Shown here: positions 24,001-33,545 of the stretch, in pieces
Position numbering within the stretch: the stretch's first letter is position 1
How the letters are laid out: every line of letters begins with the position of its first letter
Origin: Sipunculus nudus
Taxonomy: Eukaryota > Annelida > Sipuncula > Golfingiida > Sipunculidae
Assembly: GCA_026874595.1 (NCBI GenBank)
Contig: CM049319.1
Coordinates: 62,750,917-62,814,916 of the forward strand
Length of the DNA: 64,000 nt
Direction: 5' to 3'
Translations under genes and position numbers: made by a program
Notes under the pieces: model-generated
The model's database searches: none
What the model was told of the DNA's origin: nothing
The model's input: the letters and a program-made list of their open reading frames with translations, nothing else

Positions 24001-27000
24001 CATCTATCCAGAGGATTATTAATACAAAAAAAAAACACGTCCACACAGGATAACCAGGTTCCTAAAAATTTGTTTTTTTAATTGTTTATTTTCAGCCACA
24101 GGTTAAATCAATAAATTTCCAGTTCTATTTGGTCAAGTGGCATTTGTTAACAATTTAATTTGTGCACTTGAAGATTCAGAAAAGTTGTTTCATATCAAAT
24201 TCATTTTCTGTCAAATTCTTTGTTTAATATGCAGTAATTAAAGCCAGAATAATTCACAATGGTTTTTTAGACCCCATAATTTGGGTCAACCAGACATTTA
24301 TAAGTTGGGGGCAAGTTCAAATTGAATCAAAGTTATTCCATGCAGTTGTTAAATCAGCATCAGAAAAATGGGCAAGCAATAGTATGAAGCCATGTATACT
24401 GAATGTGTATGGTAAATTTCAGGGGCAAGATTGTCAGAATTATGAGGCAGTTCACTCCATACTTTTGGACAGACTTTGATTGGAGACCAGTATCAAGTTT
24501 GAAGAGATGGCTGGCAATGCTTGGTCTGATAGGCATGGTATGTATGTAACAATAGACACTGGTGTACTCGTACATCGCGACGCAAAGTTAGATATTGTAT
24601 CCAAATCATCAAACGCCCCTTTATTGATATGTTGAAGATATTTATGTATCCCCCCACCCTCCAAAGGGGACATATTGTTTTCCATCCCACTGTCTGTTTT
24701 CTATGGGAACATTTGAAGTACTGCATATTTAAACAAATTGTTTCCACCAAAATCTCAAAAGACTTAAAAAACTTGTGACCTTCATGGTCATATCTGCCGA
24801 AATTTAAAAAAAAAGTGAACCCTGCAACTTTTGAAGTACCAGTATTACATATTTTGTCCTCAAATTGAACACACAATTTGCTTTAATTTAATTCTTAATC
24901 TGCTGACCTTGCCCAGGATCTTCAAAGTCAAATCTGCTGAAATATAGGATTATTGTGACCGCTATAACTTTTGGAGTTCAGATGATTTTTCCCTCAACTT
25001 TCACACACAGTTTGTTTTCATCAAGTAGATATTTTTTTTCCTCAAAGTTAGTAGATATTTTTCCTCAAAGTTTGGGACAGAGGACCCTTTGGGGTGGGGG
25101 ACATGTATCTGTGTTTACTACTGCAAAAACAAAGGTATCATTAATCTTGTATTAAAAACTGATCCTCTCTCATGTGGGATAGATTGAACAGAAACTGTTC
25201 TCTGAAGAATTAATTTATCTTTGGTAATAAGGTCATGGCAAATCAGTTCTAAAGTTTAAATATGTCCACTTAAAACTTATATAGGATTTTTTTATATGCA
25301 GAATAAATCATTTGATATTTGTTTTAAAGTTTAATTAATATTTACAGTTATATGTGCATTAATTCATGCCATAAGTTCATTTTGGCTGAATGGAAAAGTT
25401 TCCTAACAAAACCATCCAGGCGCATGGAATCACTATCTCCAAGTCCCTTGTTTTATACATTGTTATTTATATGTTCTGTGTGTAATCACACAGTCCACAT
25501 GTGTCTGTTTAACATATTCTATACTGCACATGCACCATGACTCCCAAACAAGAAAAAGTAACTTTTAAGAAGTAACATCAAAGAAGAAGCTTGAAAATAA
25601 TCTTTATATGAGGAGTCATGCAGGATAGCCACCAGGTGGCATGTGCACTGAGTTTATATTTTGCACCACTGGTCACGCCTGGTGCAAATTTTCTTCCAAT
25701 TTGTACAGTAATAAGCAAACCATTTGAGAAAAAAATATCAGCAGACATCATAATATTTCAAGACAAAAATGCTGTTATTTGTGTTTATTTAACGTACCTG
25801 ATATGTGAATAGGTCACTTTAAGATTCATTAAAAACCATGGAACTGCTCTACAGGTGTCTTGTGTACACAGCATCCAGGCAGAAAAAAAAATCACCAAAC
25901 TAGCCATTTAGACTGACTTCAAATGATTGCCGAATGATCCAGGCATGTTGCACAGGTTTGGACTCAAAAGAGTAAGACTCTGCTGGTTAGGGTTTGTGGA
26001 CATCAATATCTGTCACCCACAATGCATCAGGGCTTCTAAATACACCAGAAGTGTAGGTATTAATGTAGTCAAGAGAGAAATATAGTCCATTCAAATATAT
26101 TATACAAGAATTGTTTCAAGGCAAATTACTTTAATATGGAAGTGTTTCTGGAAAGGACTTCACAGAATAGATAATATTTTGTAGCATACACATATGAATT
26201 GTAAACAGAAGGGTTTTCCTTAAAATGTAACAAATTTTAATTTTAAATTTATGCAGTTGAAACATGTCGTCCTGGCCATCCCACACTGCCTAACTGGAAG
26301 AGGTTCATTTTGAGTAGAAACAACGTCTGGTGGAATGTTGTGATTAGGGCTAAAACACCCACAAGTTGGTATGTTTTCTTGTATGTTAACAGTTCCTGCT
26401 GGCTGAGCTGAACACGTTCTACTTGAAGTTCGTCCTGTGGATTCCACCACCACATTTCCTGTGCTTAGGTCGCCTGGTGCTATTCCTGTTTTGGGGTGCC
26501 GTAGCCATGCGGGAAACGTTTCAGTATATGGATGATCCGTAAGTGACGCAAAAATTACATGATTAACATTAGGGCAGTCTAATACACAGACACAAGATCT
26601 GAATCAAGAGAAGTCTCTTTTAATTGGTGTAGGACATAGCTTGGTAGTTACTGCATTTATCCTTTTAGCTTGAGGTCCCAGTTCTTGTCTCTTGAGGGAG
26701 TACTGATGATGACAGTGAAGTTGAAGTACTCTTGTATTAAGGCATACTTAGATATTACAGTTATTTGTTACAACATGTACAATAATAACTCTGTGCCAAA
26801 GGTGTGTTTTTTCACTGTAACCTTTTCCGCACCAAAGGTTTGACTTGAATAGGTTTTTAGCTCAGCATAGGTTGTAAGTCAGCTGTGGTATATGAATGGC
26901 GCTTTGTCCGTCGTCCGTTCAAGTATCCGGCCGTCCATTAGCAGGGCACAAATCGTAACTGCTGGACCTAGAAACTTCCAGGTGAATATCCCGGGAGGTC

Positions 27001-27348
27001 AATAAAAAATCTCCTTGGAAACCTGAAATTAGGTCACTGCGACCTATATCCTCTGAGCTATGGGGCTTGAAAGTACCCCCAGAATAATAAAAAATATAAT
27101 ACAAAACCTCCAATATCTTGATAATTAATGCATGGATTGTCATGAATCTTGCCATAAATATTGACCATGACTAGTTTTGTCAGTTCCTGAAAAGTGGTGG
27201 TGCCACCTGTATTTTTTGTTATTTTAGTGAATATTTTAAATTTATTTACTATAAAATGACAACAATCATGTCAGTTTCTCAGCTGTAATGACATCTAGTG
27301 TTTCTGGTGTGTTTATTTATCACAAGTGGATGCCATATAGTTATCACC

Positions 27349-27381
<33 letters not shown>

Positions 27382-30048
27382 CATCCATCCATCCACACAA
27401 ATTTGTTTCCAGATGATAACTCCAGGTTGTATTGACACATAGATTTCAGACTTGACTTACATATGGCCCACCACTAAAGCAAGAACCTATATGATTTTAA
27501 GGCCATGAGGTCAAAGGTTAGGGTCACAGCACTCACTTTTTTAAAAAGATTATGGCTGCATTTTAAGCCAACCTTTTCATCCCAAACCTTCCATTTTGCA
27601 CATTAAGCTGACTTGCCAGTATGGGGAGAGCATAAAGGAATTTGGGGTCACATGGTCAAAGGTAAAGGTCACAGGGGCCATCTGTTCACAAATTTGTTTC
27701 CAGATGATAACTCCAGTTTAGTTTGACATATTGGTTTCAAACTTAACTTATATAAGTAAGAACCGTGTGGATTTTGGGGTCATGAGGTCAAAGGTCAAGG
27801 TCACAGTACCACTTTTTTTAGAAAGATTGTGGATGCATTTTAAGTCAAACTTTTCATCCAAAACCTTCCATCTTGCACATATAGCTGAGCTGCCAATAGG
27901 GGGAGAAACTGATTTATTTGGGGTCACAAGGTCAAAGGTCATCGTCACAGGGGCCCATCTGTCCACATATTTGTTTCTGGATGATAACTCCTGTATGGAT
28001 TGACATATTGGTTTCAGTTTTGTCTTATATATGACCCACCAATAATGTAAGAACCCTTTTGATTTTGGGTTCATTAGGCCAAAGGTCAAGGTCACAGGAC
28101 CCACTCCTTTAAAAAGTTTGGTGATGTATTTTTAGCCAAACTTTCTGCCCCAAACATTCTATCTTCCAGATGTTGCTCACCTGCCAGTAGTGGAAGTAAC
28201 TTATGGATTTTGGGGTCACAAGGTCAAGGTCATGGGGACCATCAATCCACATATTAGTTTCCAGATGATAACACCAGTTTGATATGAAATATTGGTTTCA
28301 AACTTGACTTATATATGGCTCACCACTGAAGTAAGAACTGTTGATTCTTGGGTCATGAGATCAAAGGTCAGGGTCACAAGACCCACTACTTTAGAAAGAT
28401 TTTGGATGCATTTTAAGCCAAACATTTCATCTCAATCCTTCCATCATCAACATGTGGTGCACCTGCCAATAGTGGAAGTTTCCTTTTGATTTTGGGGTCA
28501 TAAGGTCAGTGGTTAAGGTCACAGGGCCCATCCATTCACAAATTATTTTATGGATGATAACTCCAGTTTGGGTAGACAGGTTGGCTTCGAACTGATCACA
28601 GGATCAATATTTTAGAAAACCTCATAAACATATATCCTTATAGACAAATGCAGCTGAGCGTCAAGACCCAATGGTCTATAGTTACTGCATTATAATTTAA
28701 CAAGTTTTGCTAGGGCCTAGAGATTATGATATTGCCACATAGGGAGTATTGACAATTTTAGATAGAGCAAACTTGGTGCCTGACAAATAAAGTGACACAT
28801 GTGACCTTCGACCAGGAGGCGGGGCATGTGGGACAAATCAGTTATGGCCCAATGAAATGTAAAGCAAGCCTTGAGGTTTGCTTGGCTTGTGTCAATCATG
28901 GCACTGCTTGCCTAACAGCTTGCATTACATGGTGACACAAGCCTCACAAACCTCATGGCTTGCATTTCATTTCACTGGGCTATAACCAATACTTACTGTT
29001 GACAACTCTTGATCTGATATATTGCTCAAATATATACTCTACCCTCCCCCCTACTCAGGCACAAATTTGCTGAAGGAATACTTAGGTATTTGGGTTCAGA
29101 GTAATCCAAACTAAGTACCCAGTTCTGTTTTCATTTCATTCATCTTTCAAGCATTTCCATTAGTTCCTTAGACTTTGATATTTCATTTCCCGTTGAACCT
29201 CTTAAGGTGTCAGAGTGTATGAGTTTGTCCCTTTGACTTTGACATACATTGCTTTTACTTATTTAAGCATACATCATACATATATAGTTATTGTTTTTTT
29301 GCCAACTATACATAAAGTGATGTTTGTGTGGTTGGAGGGGGCACTTGATAATTAAGAATTTTTTACATTCATGCACATTTGTAAATTATGTTTTGAATAT
29401 GCAGTTCATAAAATTAAATATAATTTATATATTTCACTCGGTTATTATTACTTTACAAGGTAAAATCTAACTCATTTTGAAGTAAAATGAATTCGACTTA
29501 TGCTAGGAAAGTATCACACCAAACATTTCCTTAAGTTACAACAGTTTCACCGACATGAGACAAAGAGATGAAAATAATTTGCTTGCAAAACTTTGCTACC
29601 AGTTACTTTGAAAATGACTTCTTTTGGGAAATATAAAAATTAAATGCATGCAAATTGCTTGCTGTACAATATTAATCACTATTCATTCTTGTCATATTTC
29701 AGGAACTGTAAAAAGTTTGGGACGCAATCTTGGGTAATTGCCGCCATCATTATTACGGAGCTTCTGATTTCGCTGAAGTTCGACTGGGACACCATCACCA
29801 AACCACTGCCTCCTCAGATCCAGCTGTTCTGGGTACTCGGCACTGTGGTGTTGTTGGTGTGGACGCTCTGGCACTTCTATCTCCAGCGCTTGCTGTGGCA
29901 CACGGAACAAAAAATCACTAACGGGAATGGAAGAGGACCAACTGAAAGCAGGGGTGCCTTATGTTCAAACGGAAAGTCACATCACGAGCAAACAACTCCA
30001 ACCAGATCTCTACCATCTCGGCCACCGATCTCTAAAAAATATTCTTAA
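5712..30048 (+). CDS. PTDSS2: Phosphatidylserine synthase 2, 5'-truncated (9 exons)
   Basis: Exons: 5712-5794, 10112-10179, 15140-15274, 17663-17713, 18839-18952, 23182-23300, 24423-24537, 26393-26538, 29703-30048. All introns are GT-AG and all phases join, giving 391 complete codons. The enzyme is a polytopic ER membrane protein that exchanges the ethanolamine head group of phosphatidylethanolamine for serine. Match to PSS2 rather than PSS1 is shown by [87 protein letters not shown] and [12 protein letters not shown]. The human protein is 487 residues; the missing part corresponds to the cytosolic N-terminus and first membrane helix, so one or more exons lie left of base 1. The C-terminal tail is short, polar and ends SKKYS. 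Introns of 1-5 kb are full of repeats. Confidence 0.95.
6024..6077 (+). repeat. (CCG)n trinucleotide run
   Basis: About 17 CCG/GCC units in the 5' part of family A copy 1. Shorter runs sit at the same place in family B copy 2 (20238-20263) and family A copy 3 (43127-43141), so the run belongs to the elements. Confidence 0.9.
6243..7640 (+). repeat. 280-bp tandem core of family A copy 1
   Basis: The marker CTCGGGAACCGTTTGACC (with minor changes) recurs at 6247, 6527, 6807, 7087 and 7367, exactly 280 bp apart; the last unit is diverged. Each unit contains two GGTGGCGCCACC palindromes. Each is itself two diverged halves of about 140 bp, both reading CTCATATCTC...AATTT...AGCTTT...GGTGGCGCCACCT. 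Confidence 0.9.
7858..10005 (+). repeat. 79-bp VNTR array
   Basis: About 27 tandem copies of roughly 79 bp. The unit holds ACATACAAGTGTAACAATAC, CTTATCTGAAGATACAATAC, ATGTAGCAATATTTCTGT and CGTGATATGGTACATTTTAC in that order. Copies are 85-95% alike in the middle and decay at both ends (after about 9690). The array ends about 100 bp before PTDSS2 exon B. Short open frames across it are by-products of the repeat. Confidence 0.92.
10112..10179 (+). CDS. PTDSS2: PTDSS2 exon B
   Basis: Acceptor TTATTTCAG, donor GTAAGT. Begins ALWRFML and encodes one hydrophobic helix ([15 protein letters not shown]). Leaves in phase 0. Confidence 0.92.
10180..11676. other. Intron stretch, nothing recognised
   Basis: Ordinary AT-rich intron with no repeat hallmark or exon-like open frame that I could support. 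Confidence 0.5.
11677..14166 (+). mobile_element. Helentron-like element, family B copy 1 (older)
   Basis: 5' end A|TCCCAAGACAAAGTTGGGATAC, a decayed form of the family B start. Ends GGGATACTAAGACACATGCG, then GTGCCAAGAAATATCCAG, where CTAG has become CCAG and the hairpin stem is damaged. The core (about 12290-13640) has tandem units spaced about 144 bp with AGGTCAAAGGTCAAGGTCAC-type motifs near 12436, 12726, 13009, 13298 and 13578. It lies in the exon B-C intron. Confidence 0.75.
13740..13945 (+). repeat. Family A-like segment inside family B copy 1
   Basis: GCGTCCATCTGTACATGTGC, CTCATATTTCTGGAGTGGTT, TTAAATTTGGCATG and GGGGCCACCTACCTTC line up in order with a half unit of the family A core. 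The two families therefore share or exchange core sequence. Confidence 0.7.
14334..14735 (+). repeat. Dispersed repeat, family E copy 1 (Helentron-like end)
   Basis: Closely similar to 42785-43085: both contain CATACCTTGGTTGGGATTGG, TTTTGGAGTGTCTGTCTGAA, a GATGTGGAGACATCTTC palindrome, GGCAAGCATGAAGATCA and AAGAGGC(G/A)GAAGC. The 3' part, AAATTTCACGAATTT, is a small hairpin. Exact ends are uncertain. Confidence 0.65.
15140..15274 (+). CDS. PTDSS2: PTDSS2 exon C
   Basis: 45 codons, phase 0 at both ends; acceptor CATCTTTCAG, donor GTATGT. Encodes the loop with [21 protein letters not shown] and DPYHNLW, typical of PSS2 and different from PSS1. Confidence 0.95.
15399..15710. mobile_element. MITE-like element with inverted ends
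   Basis: Left end ATAAGGGTATGGTTCTCAGG (15410-15429) and right end CCTGAGAACTATACCTTTAT (15687-15706) are inverted copies with two mismatches. No ORF. About 310 bp, with a G-rich tract inside. Confidence 0.65.
15711..17662. other. Intron stretch, low-complexity patches
   Basis: 16230-16565 is rich in degenerate CAAATAC/GTATTTG words in both orientations, an imperfect palindromic repeat. A G-rich tract lies at 17184-17206. Around 16874-16905, CAGCTGAGCACCTTGACCCA is a short dispersed repeat seen again near 18796 and 28650. No exon seen. Confidence 0.5.
17663..17713 (+). CDS. PTDSS2: PTDSS2 exon D (51 nt)
   Basis: 17 codons, phase 0 at both ends; acceptor TTACCTACAG, donor GTAAGT. Encodes [17 protein letters not shown], a conserved PSS2 segment. 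Too short for ORF callers; support is homology plus phase. Confidence 0.95.
17714..18838. other. Intron D-E
   Basis: No gene. A stretch at 18180-18215 (ATAGCAAGGTTCTCTGAGT) occurs in inverted orientation at 48835-48875, so it is the end of an unnamed dispersed repeat. The last 45 bp before exon E carry the CAGCTAAGCACCTTGACCAA repeat fragment, which abuts the splice acceptor. Confidence 0.5.
18839..18952 (+). CDS. PTDSS2: PTDSS2 exon E
   Basis: 38 codons, phase 0 at both ends; acceptor TTTTTTTTCAG, donor GTAAGT. Encodes [15 protein letters not shown] and [15 protein letters not shown], the most conserved acidic/aromatic block of the family and probably part of the catalytic site. Confidence 0.97.
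19018..19793 (+). mobile_element. Helentron-like element, family A copy 2 (short)
   Basis: Starts A|TCTGCCAATACAGTTTTGCG and ends CTAG|T (19790-19793). The 3' hairpin is slightly damaged (CATAGTCG-CTTGT-TGACTAC). Only about 1.5 core units remain, and the CGG run and DR1 region are deleted. It begins 65 bp after PTDSS2 exon E. The family C element begins within a few bases of its right end. Confidence 0.75.
20198..22615 (+). mobile_element. Helentron-like non-autonomous element, family B copy 2
   Basis: Best preserved of family B. Starts A|TCCCCAGACA (20198-20207) and ends CTAG|T (22612-22615). The 5' ten bases have a perfect inverted partner TGTCTGGGGA at 22572-22581. That partner sits just inside the 3' hairpin GGCACC-TGC-GGTGCC (22588-22602). 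A (CCG)n run at 20238-20263 and a tandem core follow the 5' end. No coding capacity. It is inserted into a family C element in the PTDSS2 exon E-F intron. Confidence 0.82.
20864..22462 (+). repeat. About 289-bp tandem core of family B copy 2 with AGGTCA motifs
   Basis: The motif AGGTCAAAGGT(C/G)AAGGTCAC, with small changes, starts at 20864, 21008, 21146, 21289, 21435, 21577, 21723, 21866, 22012, 22154, 22300 and 22443. Steps alternate at about 146 and 142-143 bp, so the 289-bp unit is a dimer of two related halves. The GTCAAGG and GTGAAGG variants alternate between halves. Confidence 0.9.
22761..23181. other. Intron stretch before exon F
   Basis: Nothing recognised beyond a short TCTAATCTAATCTAATCTG tandem at about 23030-23050. 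Confidence 0.5.
23182..23300 (+). CDS. PTDSS2: PTDSS2 exon F
   Basis: Acceptor CTTGTTTCAG, donor GTCAGT; leaves in phase 2. Encodes [20 protein letters not shown] and [11 protein letters not shown], continuing the catalytic block begun in exon E. Confidence 0.97.
23558..23982. mobile_element. MITE-like element, hAT-type ends
   Basis: Left end CAGGGCTTGATATTAAC and the reverse of the right end (CAGGGCCTGACATTCAC) match at 13 of 17 bases. The flanks are CACTT on both sides, a possible 5-bp target duplication. No ORF. CAGGG ends are common in hAT derivatives, but those make 8-bp duplications, so the superfamily is open. Confidence 0.55.
24423..24537 (+). CDS. PTDSS2: PTDSS2 exon G
   Basis: Acceptor AAATTTCAG, donor GTATGT; enters completing an Arg codon, leaves in phase 0. 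Encodes [20 protein letters not shown] and the following [14 protein letters not shown]. Confidence 0.95.
24646..25112. mobile_element. Inverted-ended element (family D), possibly Helentron-like
   Basis: Left end TCCCCCCACCCTCCAAAGGGG has an inverted partner near 25083-25101 (CCCTTTGGGGTGGGGGA). Between them are two diverged copies of an about 155-bp unit (AAATCTGC(C/T)GAAAT..., CACACA(A/C)(A/T)GTTTG). The left end, with ACATATTGTTTTCC after the GGGG, resembles the 5' hairpin and following sequence of family B. The 3' hairpin is not clear. Confidence 0.5.
25113..26392. other. Intron stretch, nothing recognised
   Basis: No repeat hallmark or exon seen. Confidence 0.45.
26393..26538 (+). CDS. 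PTDSS2: PTDSS2 exon H
   Basis: Acceptor TATGTTAACAG, donor GTAAGT; leaves in phase 2. Encodes [19 protein letters not shown], a hydrophobic segment and [10 protein letters not shown], all PSS2 hallmarks. Confidence 0.96.
26862..27190. repeat. Dispersed repeat of the TTTAGCTCA...GTCCGTCGTCCG type
   Basis: TTTTTAGCTCAGCATAGG, then GGCGCTTTGTCCGTCGTCCG and AACTGCTGGACCTAGAAACT. From general knowledge this resembles a high-copy molluscan interspersed repeat. It is a partial copy with no coding content. Confidence 0.5.
27350..27397 (+). repeat. (CTGT)n / (CCAT)n microsatellite
   Basis: About nine CTGT units (one TTGT) followed by CCATCCATCCATCC. Confidence 0.9.
27398..28570 (+). repeat. Family B-type tandem core without clear ends
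   Basis: Eight motif repeats at about 144-bp spacing (about 27506, 27650, 27781, 27927, 28070, 28217, 28354, 28500), mostly AGGTCAAAGGT... variants. Alternate halves begin GATGATAACTCC and AAAGATT(G/A)TGGATGCATTTT. It is diverged from the other two arrays; no TC/CTAG ends or 3' hairpin found. Confidence 0.75.
28841..28986. repeat. Foldback: 54-bp inverted repeat
   Basis: The arm 28841-28894 (GTTATGGCCCAATGAAATG ... GGCTTGTGTCA) has an inverted copy at 28933-28986, about 85% identical, with a 38-nt loop. Likely a solo foldback element; a transcript of the intron would form a long hairpin. Confidence 0.8.
28987..29702. other. Intron stretch before the last exon
   Basis: Nothing recognised. 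Confidence 0.45.
29703..30048 (+). CDS. PTDSS2: PTDSS2 last exon (I)
   Basis: Acceptor CATATTTCAG; completes a Pro codon, then [19 protein letters not shown], a second helix ([20 protein letters not shown]) and a polar tail ([15 protein letters not shown]...) to TAA at 30046-30048. GC content is clearly above the introns. The tail is not conserved in sequence, as is usual for PSS2. Confidence 0.95.
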
Positions 30049-33000
30049 ATTAAGCATTTTTTGCTGCTTACAAGATTGCCTCTTGCCAGTTTTACCCTCT
30101 GGGAAAGGGTGTTAAACAGGAAATAAGAAAGCTGAATTTACATTCCAAACTCCCTTTTGTAATACAAGTTTTATACAGAGTGTATCACTGACCTCCAGTT
30201 GCAGTCTTTAAATTTTGTCTTGTTAAAGTTTTCTTCCAGTAATGTGAATATGACATGGCCCACCGCATTGATATTATGAATCGAAACTGACTTTTTTTAC
30301 ACATTTGTTTTTTATGGTTAAAGCAAGTTTTATAAAGTGGAACTTATTTCCAATCCACCTTGAAAAGACCTCTAGAAATTTACCTGTGGTAAATTGGTGT
30401 TTTTAAAAGGTAGTTCCCAGTAAAGTTTGGTTCTACTCCGTCTGCATTACATTATACAAACTATTCCATCCTGGACTTTTCAATTCAACAAAACAAAGTG
30501 GTGAAGAAATATAAAATATTTCCCATCAATGTTAAAATACCTTTTCATAGCCTTATACCTCGGGAATGTTAAGTGAAGTGTGATCATGGGAAAGCTTAAT
30601 CTTGTTGGACAAATGGGCAGCTCTATTTAGGGTCATAAATAGGTGTTCTGCCTAGAAATGGTTTTATAATACACAAGATTGCCTTAATGTCTCAGATCAT
30701 TTTTGTATTCATTTGCTATGACATTGAGCACATACCTCAAGTGTATGATGCTGTTATTGATCATTCGACCTTGAACTATAAATAAGGTCAAGGTCATTTC
30801 ACAAGGTCATCTTTTTACAAAGATAGGGAGTTGTCTCTTATAACTTAATTAGGAAGTCCAACTTATTTAGGTTGATTAGAAGGTGCTACAAGCAAAACTA
30901 ATGATTAACTGTTTTTTTTATGGTAACAAGAATTTAATAACTTGTTCATAGTTTTGTAGTTAAACTATAAAAAATCCTGATTTAAACTAATAAATATATA
31001 TGATAAAAGTTTGCACATTTATATTGTATTCTACAAATGCTTTAAAACTGACCAAATATAGAAAATCAGGAGTTTGATTGAAACACATACATGTAATTGT
31101 GTCATGCTGATCCAATTACATTTCTGTTTTGCCATCAAGTACCATTGCTGATTCTTAAAGCAATTGCTGGTGTATTTTATAGACATTACAGCCATGAACT
31201 TGAACAGTATGCCATATTTGCATGCATTCACAGCACACCATATAAAACACATTACAGAGTATTTTTAATTGAACACTCTAGATGCAATATGTTATGCACT
31301 TATAAATATCATTCTTCCTGATAAACAGCATTTGGCCAGTTTGCCAAATAATTTGTTGTAGAATAATTAAACAATTTTTTTCGATAAATAACACAAACAC
31401 TCCCACATAACATACAGATTCAGTTATTATTTCTTTTATGGTCACATAAAAACTGATACTTGATGTAAGATTAAAGATTTGATTTAGTTTGGTATTATAT
31501 TAGGCAGTCTGCAGCTAAACATGATGTATTGCTTTACTGAGTAAATTGTCAAGTGTACAGCAGGGGAGGAAAAGTCAGTTTTATATCACCATTTTGAAAG
31601 TTAAAAAAAAAATATTTTTTGCAGTCAGAAATTCAGATTTCATTTAATACTGAAGCTAAATAAACTAAAGAGAAGAAAACCGTCAGTACCTAAATCTGAA
31701 ACTCTAATTTAGACTGTATATATGATAAGAGAAGGTCACTCTAAAGGGAAAAGGCACATAAAATAAATAATAGACCTGCAGGGTTGTTTGTACATACATT
31801 AACTACTAAAACATGTAAATTTTTGTAATTCAAAGCCCCAGTAGATGTCACTGAGGCTTCTGTATCAGCCCAAACCAGCTTTGGTGGCAGTAGTTATAGG
31901 TCCTGCCATCTAGCGGCTAATTGTGTGACTTATTCCTAATCTTGGAACTGATAATTTCAAGCAGGCCAACTGGGCCAGTCTATTGAAATTAATTAAATGA
32001 TGAACCAATCAAGGCTTGACAAATGTGGAAGACAGCGGTAACTGATACAGCATTATGCTTGACAGAGGACAGCTTGGCAGATTTTGATGCAGGATGGTAT
32101 AAACAAATGATTATCATTAACTTTTTTTTGTAGATTTATCTGCAAGGTCCTGCCTGTTTTACATTATTTGTTGTATGTATTGTTCATCACTTCTAGCTGC
32201 TTGTGTAACATCATTAGATTGAGTTGTGCAAATAGTCTTGTATTTCTTAATTTATTGTCAGGCTCAGCTTTGACAGGGTAGATACTTGTTTTAAGATTTT
32301 GTATAAGTGAAACTTGTTATAGTGTTAAGCATTCTACATTGTATAATTATTATTAATGAGGTACGTTAAGCTCTCATTTGTGCAGTCTTGAGTTTTCATT
32401 CGTAATTTTGTACAATATAGTTTTATTTTCAGTTGTCAGTATGCACACTGAAAAACCTCACTGCTTGGTGGCGCCACCTACCAGCTTCTCTAGAGGGTAA
32501 TGAAATAGTTATTTTGAGGCAGTGGAGCCAGGCTTGCTTTTGTTTATATTAAATTAATAGCATTGACAATGCTGATGGTCAGTGCTGCTATTGTATACTG
32601 CAGCCTGTACTGGTCTGGTATCATAATGACACACTGTATGCGTTTGTTTTGAACACAAGTCTAAACACTATTTGTAAATCCACAATTTAACTGAACAAGA
32701 CATGATTCAGCATGCATGAACTCCCCCGTTTCCAGAGGAGTTACCAAGGGTTCTGACGTCACTAACAATGTGGCTGTGCCTATACATGATTGTGGGATAT
32801 CCAAAATGGATTTATGTGAATCCTGTTTCAGATACAGTTGTCAGACTGCAAATAAGAAAATCAGGCTAAGACATAACAGACAAGCAAGTGATCGTATTCA
32901 TAAGCGCCAACATTGGTTGCATTGCCATTGGGCTCTTGTGTCTTGTTCTAATGTTTATTTTATACATGCATATGGAACCCACCCACTGTGTATAAGTGTG

Positions 33001-33049
33001 AAGTGCTCTGATACAAGAATGATTATAAGTGACTCCCTATTTTGATGCA
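30049..33049. other. PTDSS2 3' UTR and intergenic, undivided
   Basis: AT-rich. AATAAA occurs near 30987, 31665 and 31757, any of which could end the PTDSS2 mRNA; I cannot choose. An isolated GGTGGCGCCACC palindrome lies near 32470. The ORF 32716-33045 (109 codons) has no recognisable content. Confidence 0.45.
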
Positions 33050-33545
33050 CTGTGGCAAAGTGAGATATTTTCTTGTACTGTAATGATGTGCTCTGACAAA
33101 ATGTGACGTATAAATGATCATACACTAGCTATGTGAGGTGTGTTATGGTACTATGGTGATTGTGGCTAAGTAAGATTTGTACCAAAAAGATACATTGTGG
33201 CTAAACGTGTTATTCTTTAAAAAGAAACATTGACATTTGTGGCTGAGTGTGATATCCTTTATAAAGAAACATTGTGGCTACTAAGTGTGATATCCTTTCA
33301 AAAGAAACATTGTGGCTCCTAAGTGTGATATCTATCAAAAAGATATATTGTGGCTAAGTGAGATTATGTACCAAATGATACATTCTGGCAAAGTGAGGTA
33401 TTATCTGATAGCTTTATGGTACACTCTGGCTAAGTCAGATAGTCTGGTACTTTAATAGTACACTATTGGCATAGTGAGATACGTTCTGGTACTATAATGG
33501 TACACTCTTTTGCAATGTTTGATACATTGTGGTACTATGATGCAG
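33050..33545 (+). repeat. Degenerate minisatellite (about 45 bp)
   Basis: Recurring (C/A)ATTGTGGCTAAGTG(T/A)GAT and ...CCTTT(A/C)AAAAGAAACATTGTGG words spaced about 40-50 bp. Most regular at 33180-33370, decaying on both sides. Confidence 0.65.

Noticed and set aside
24493-24876. 127-codon minus ORF
   Set aside because: Overlaps PTDSS2 exon G in antisense and runs into element D; a shadow.
32716-33045. 109-codon + ORF
   Set aside because: No domain, no splice or promoter context, and it overlaps the start of a degenerate minisatellite.
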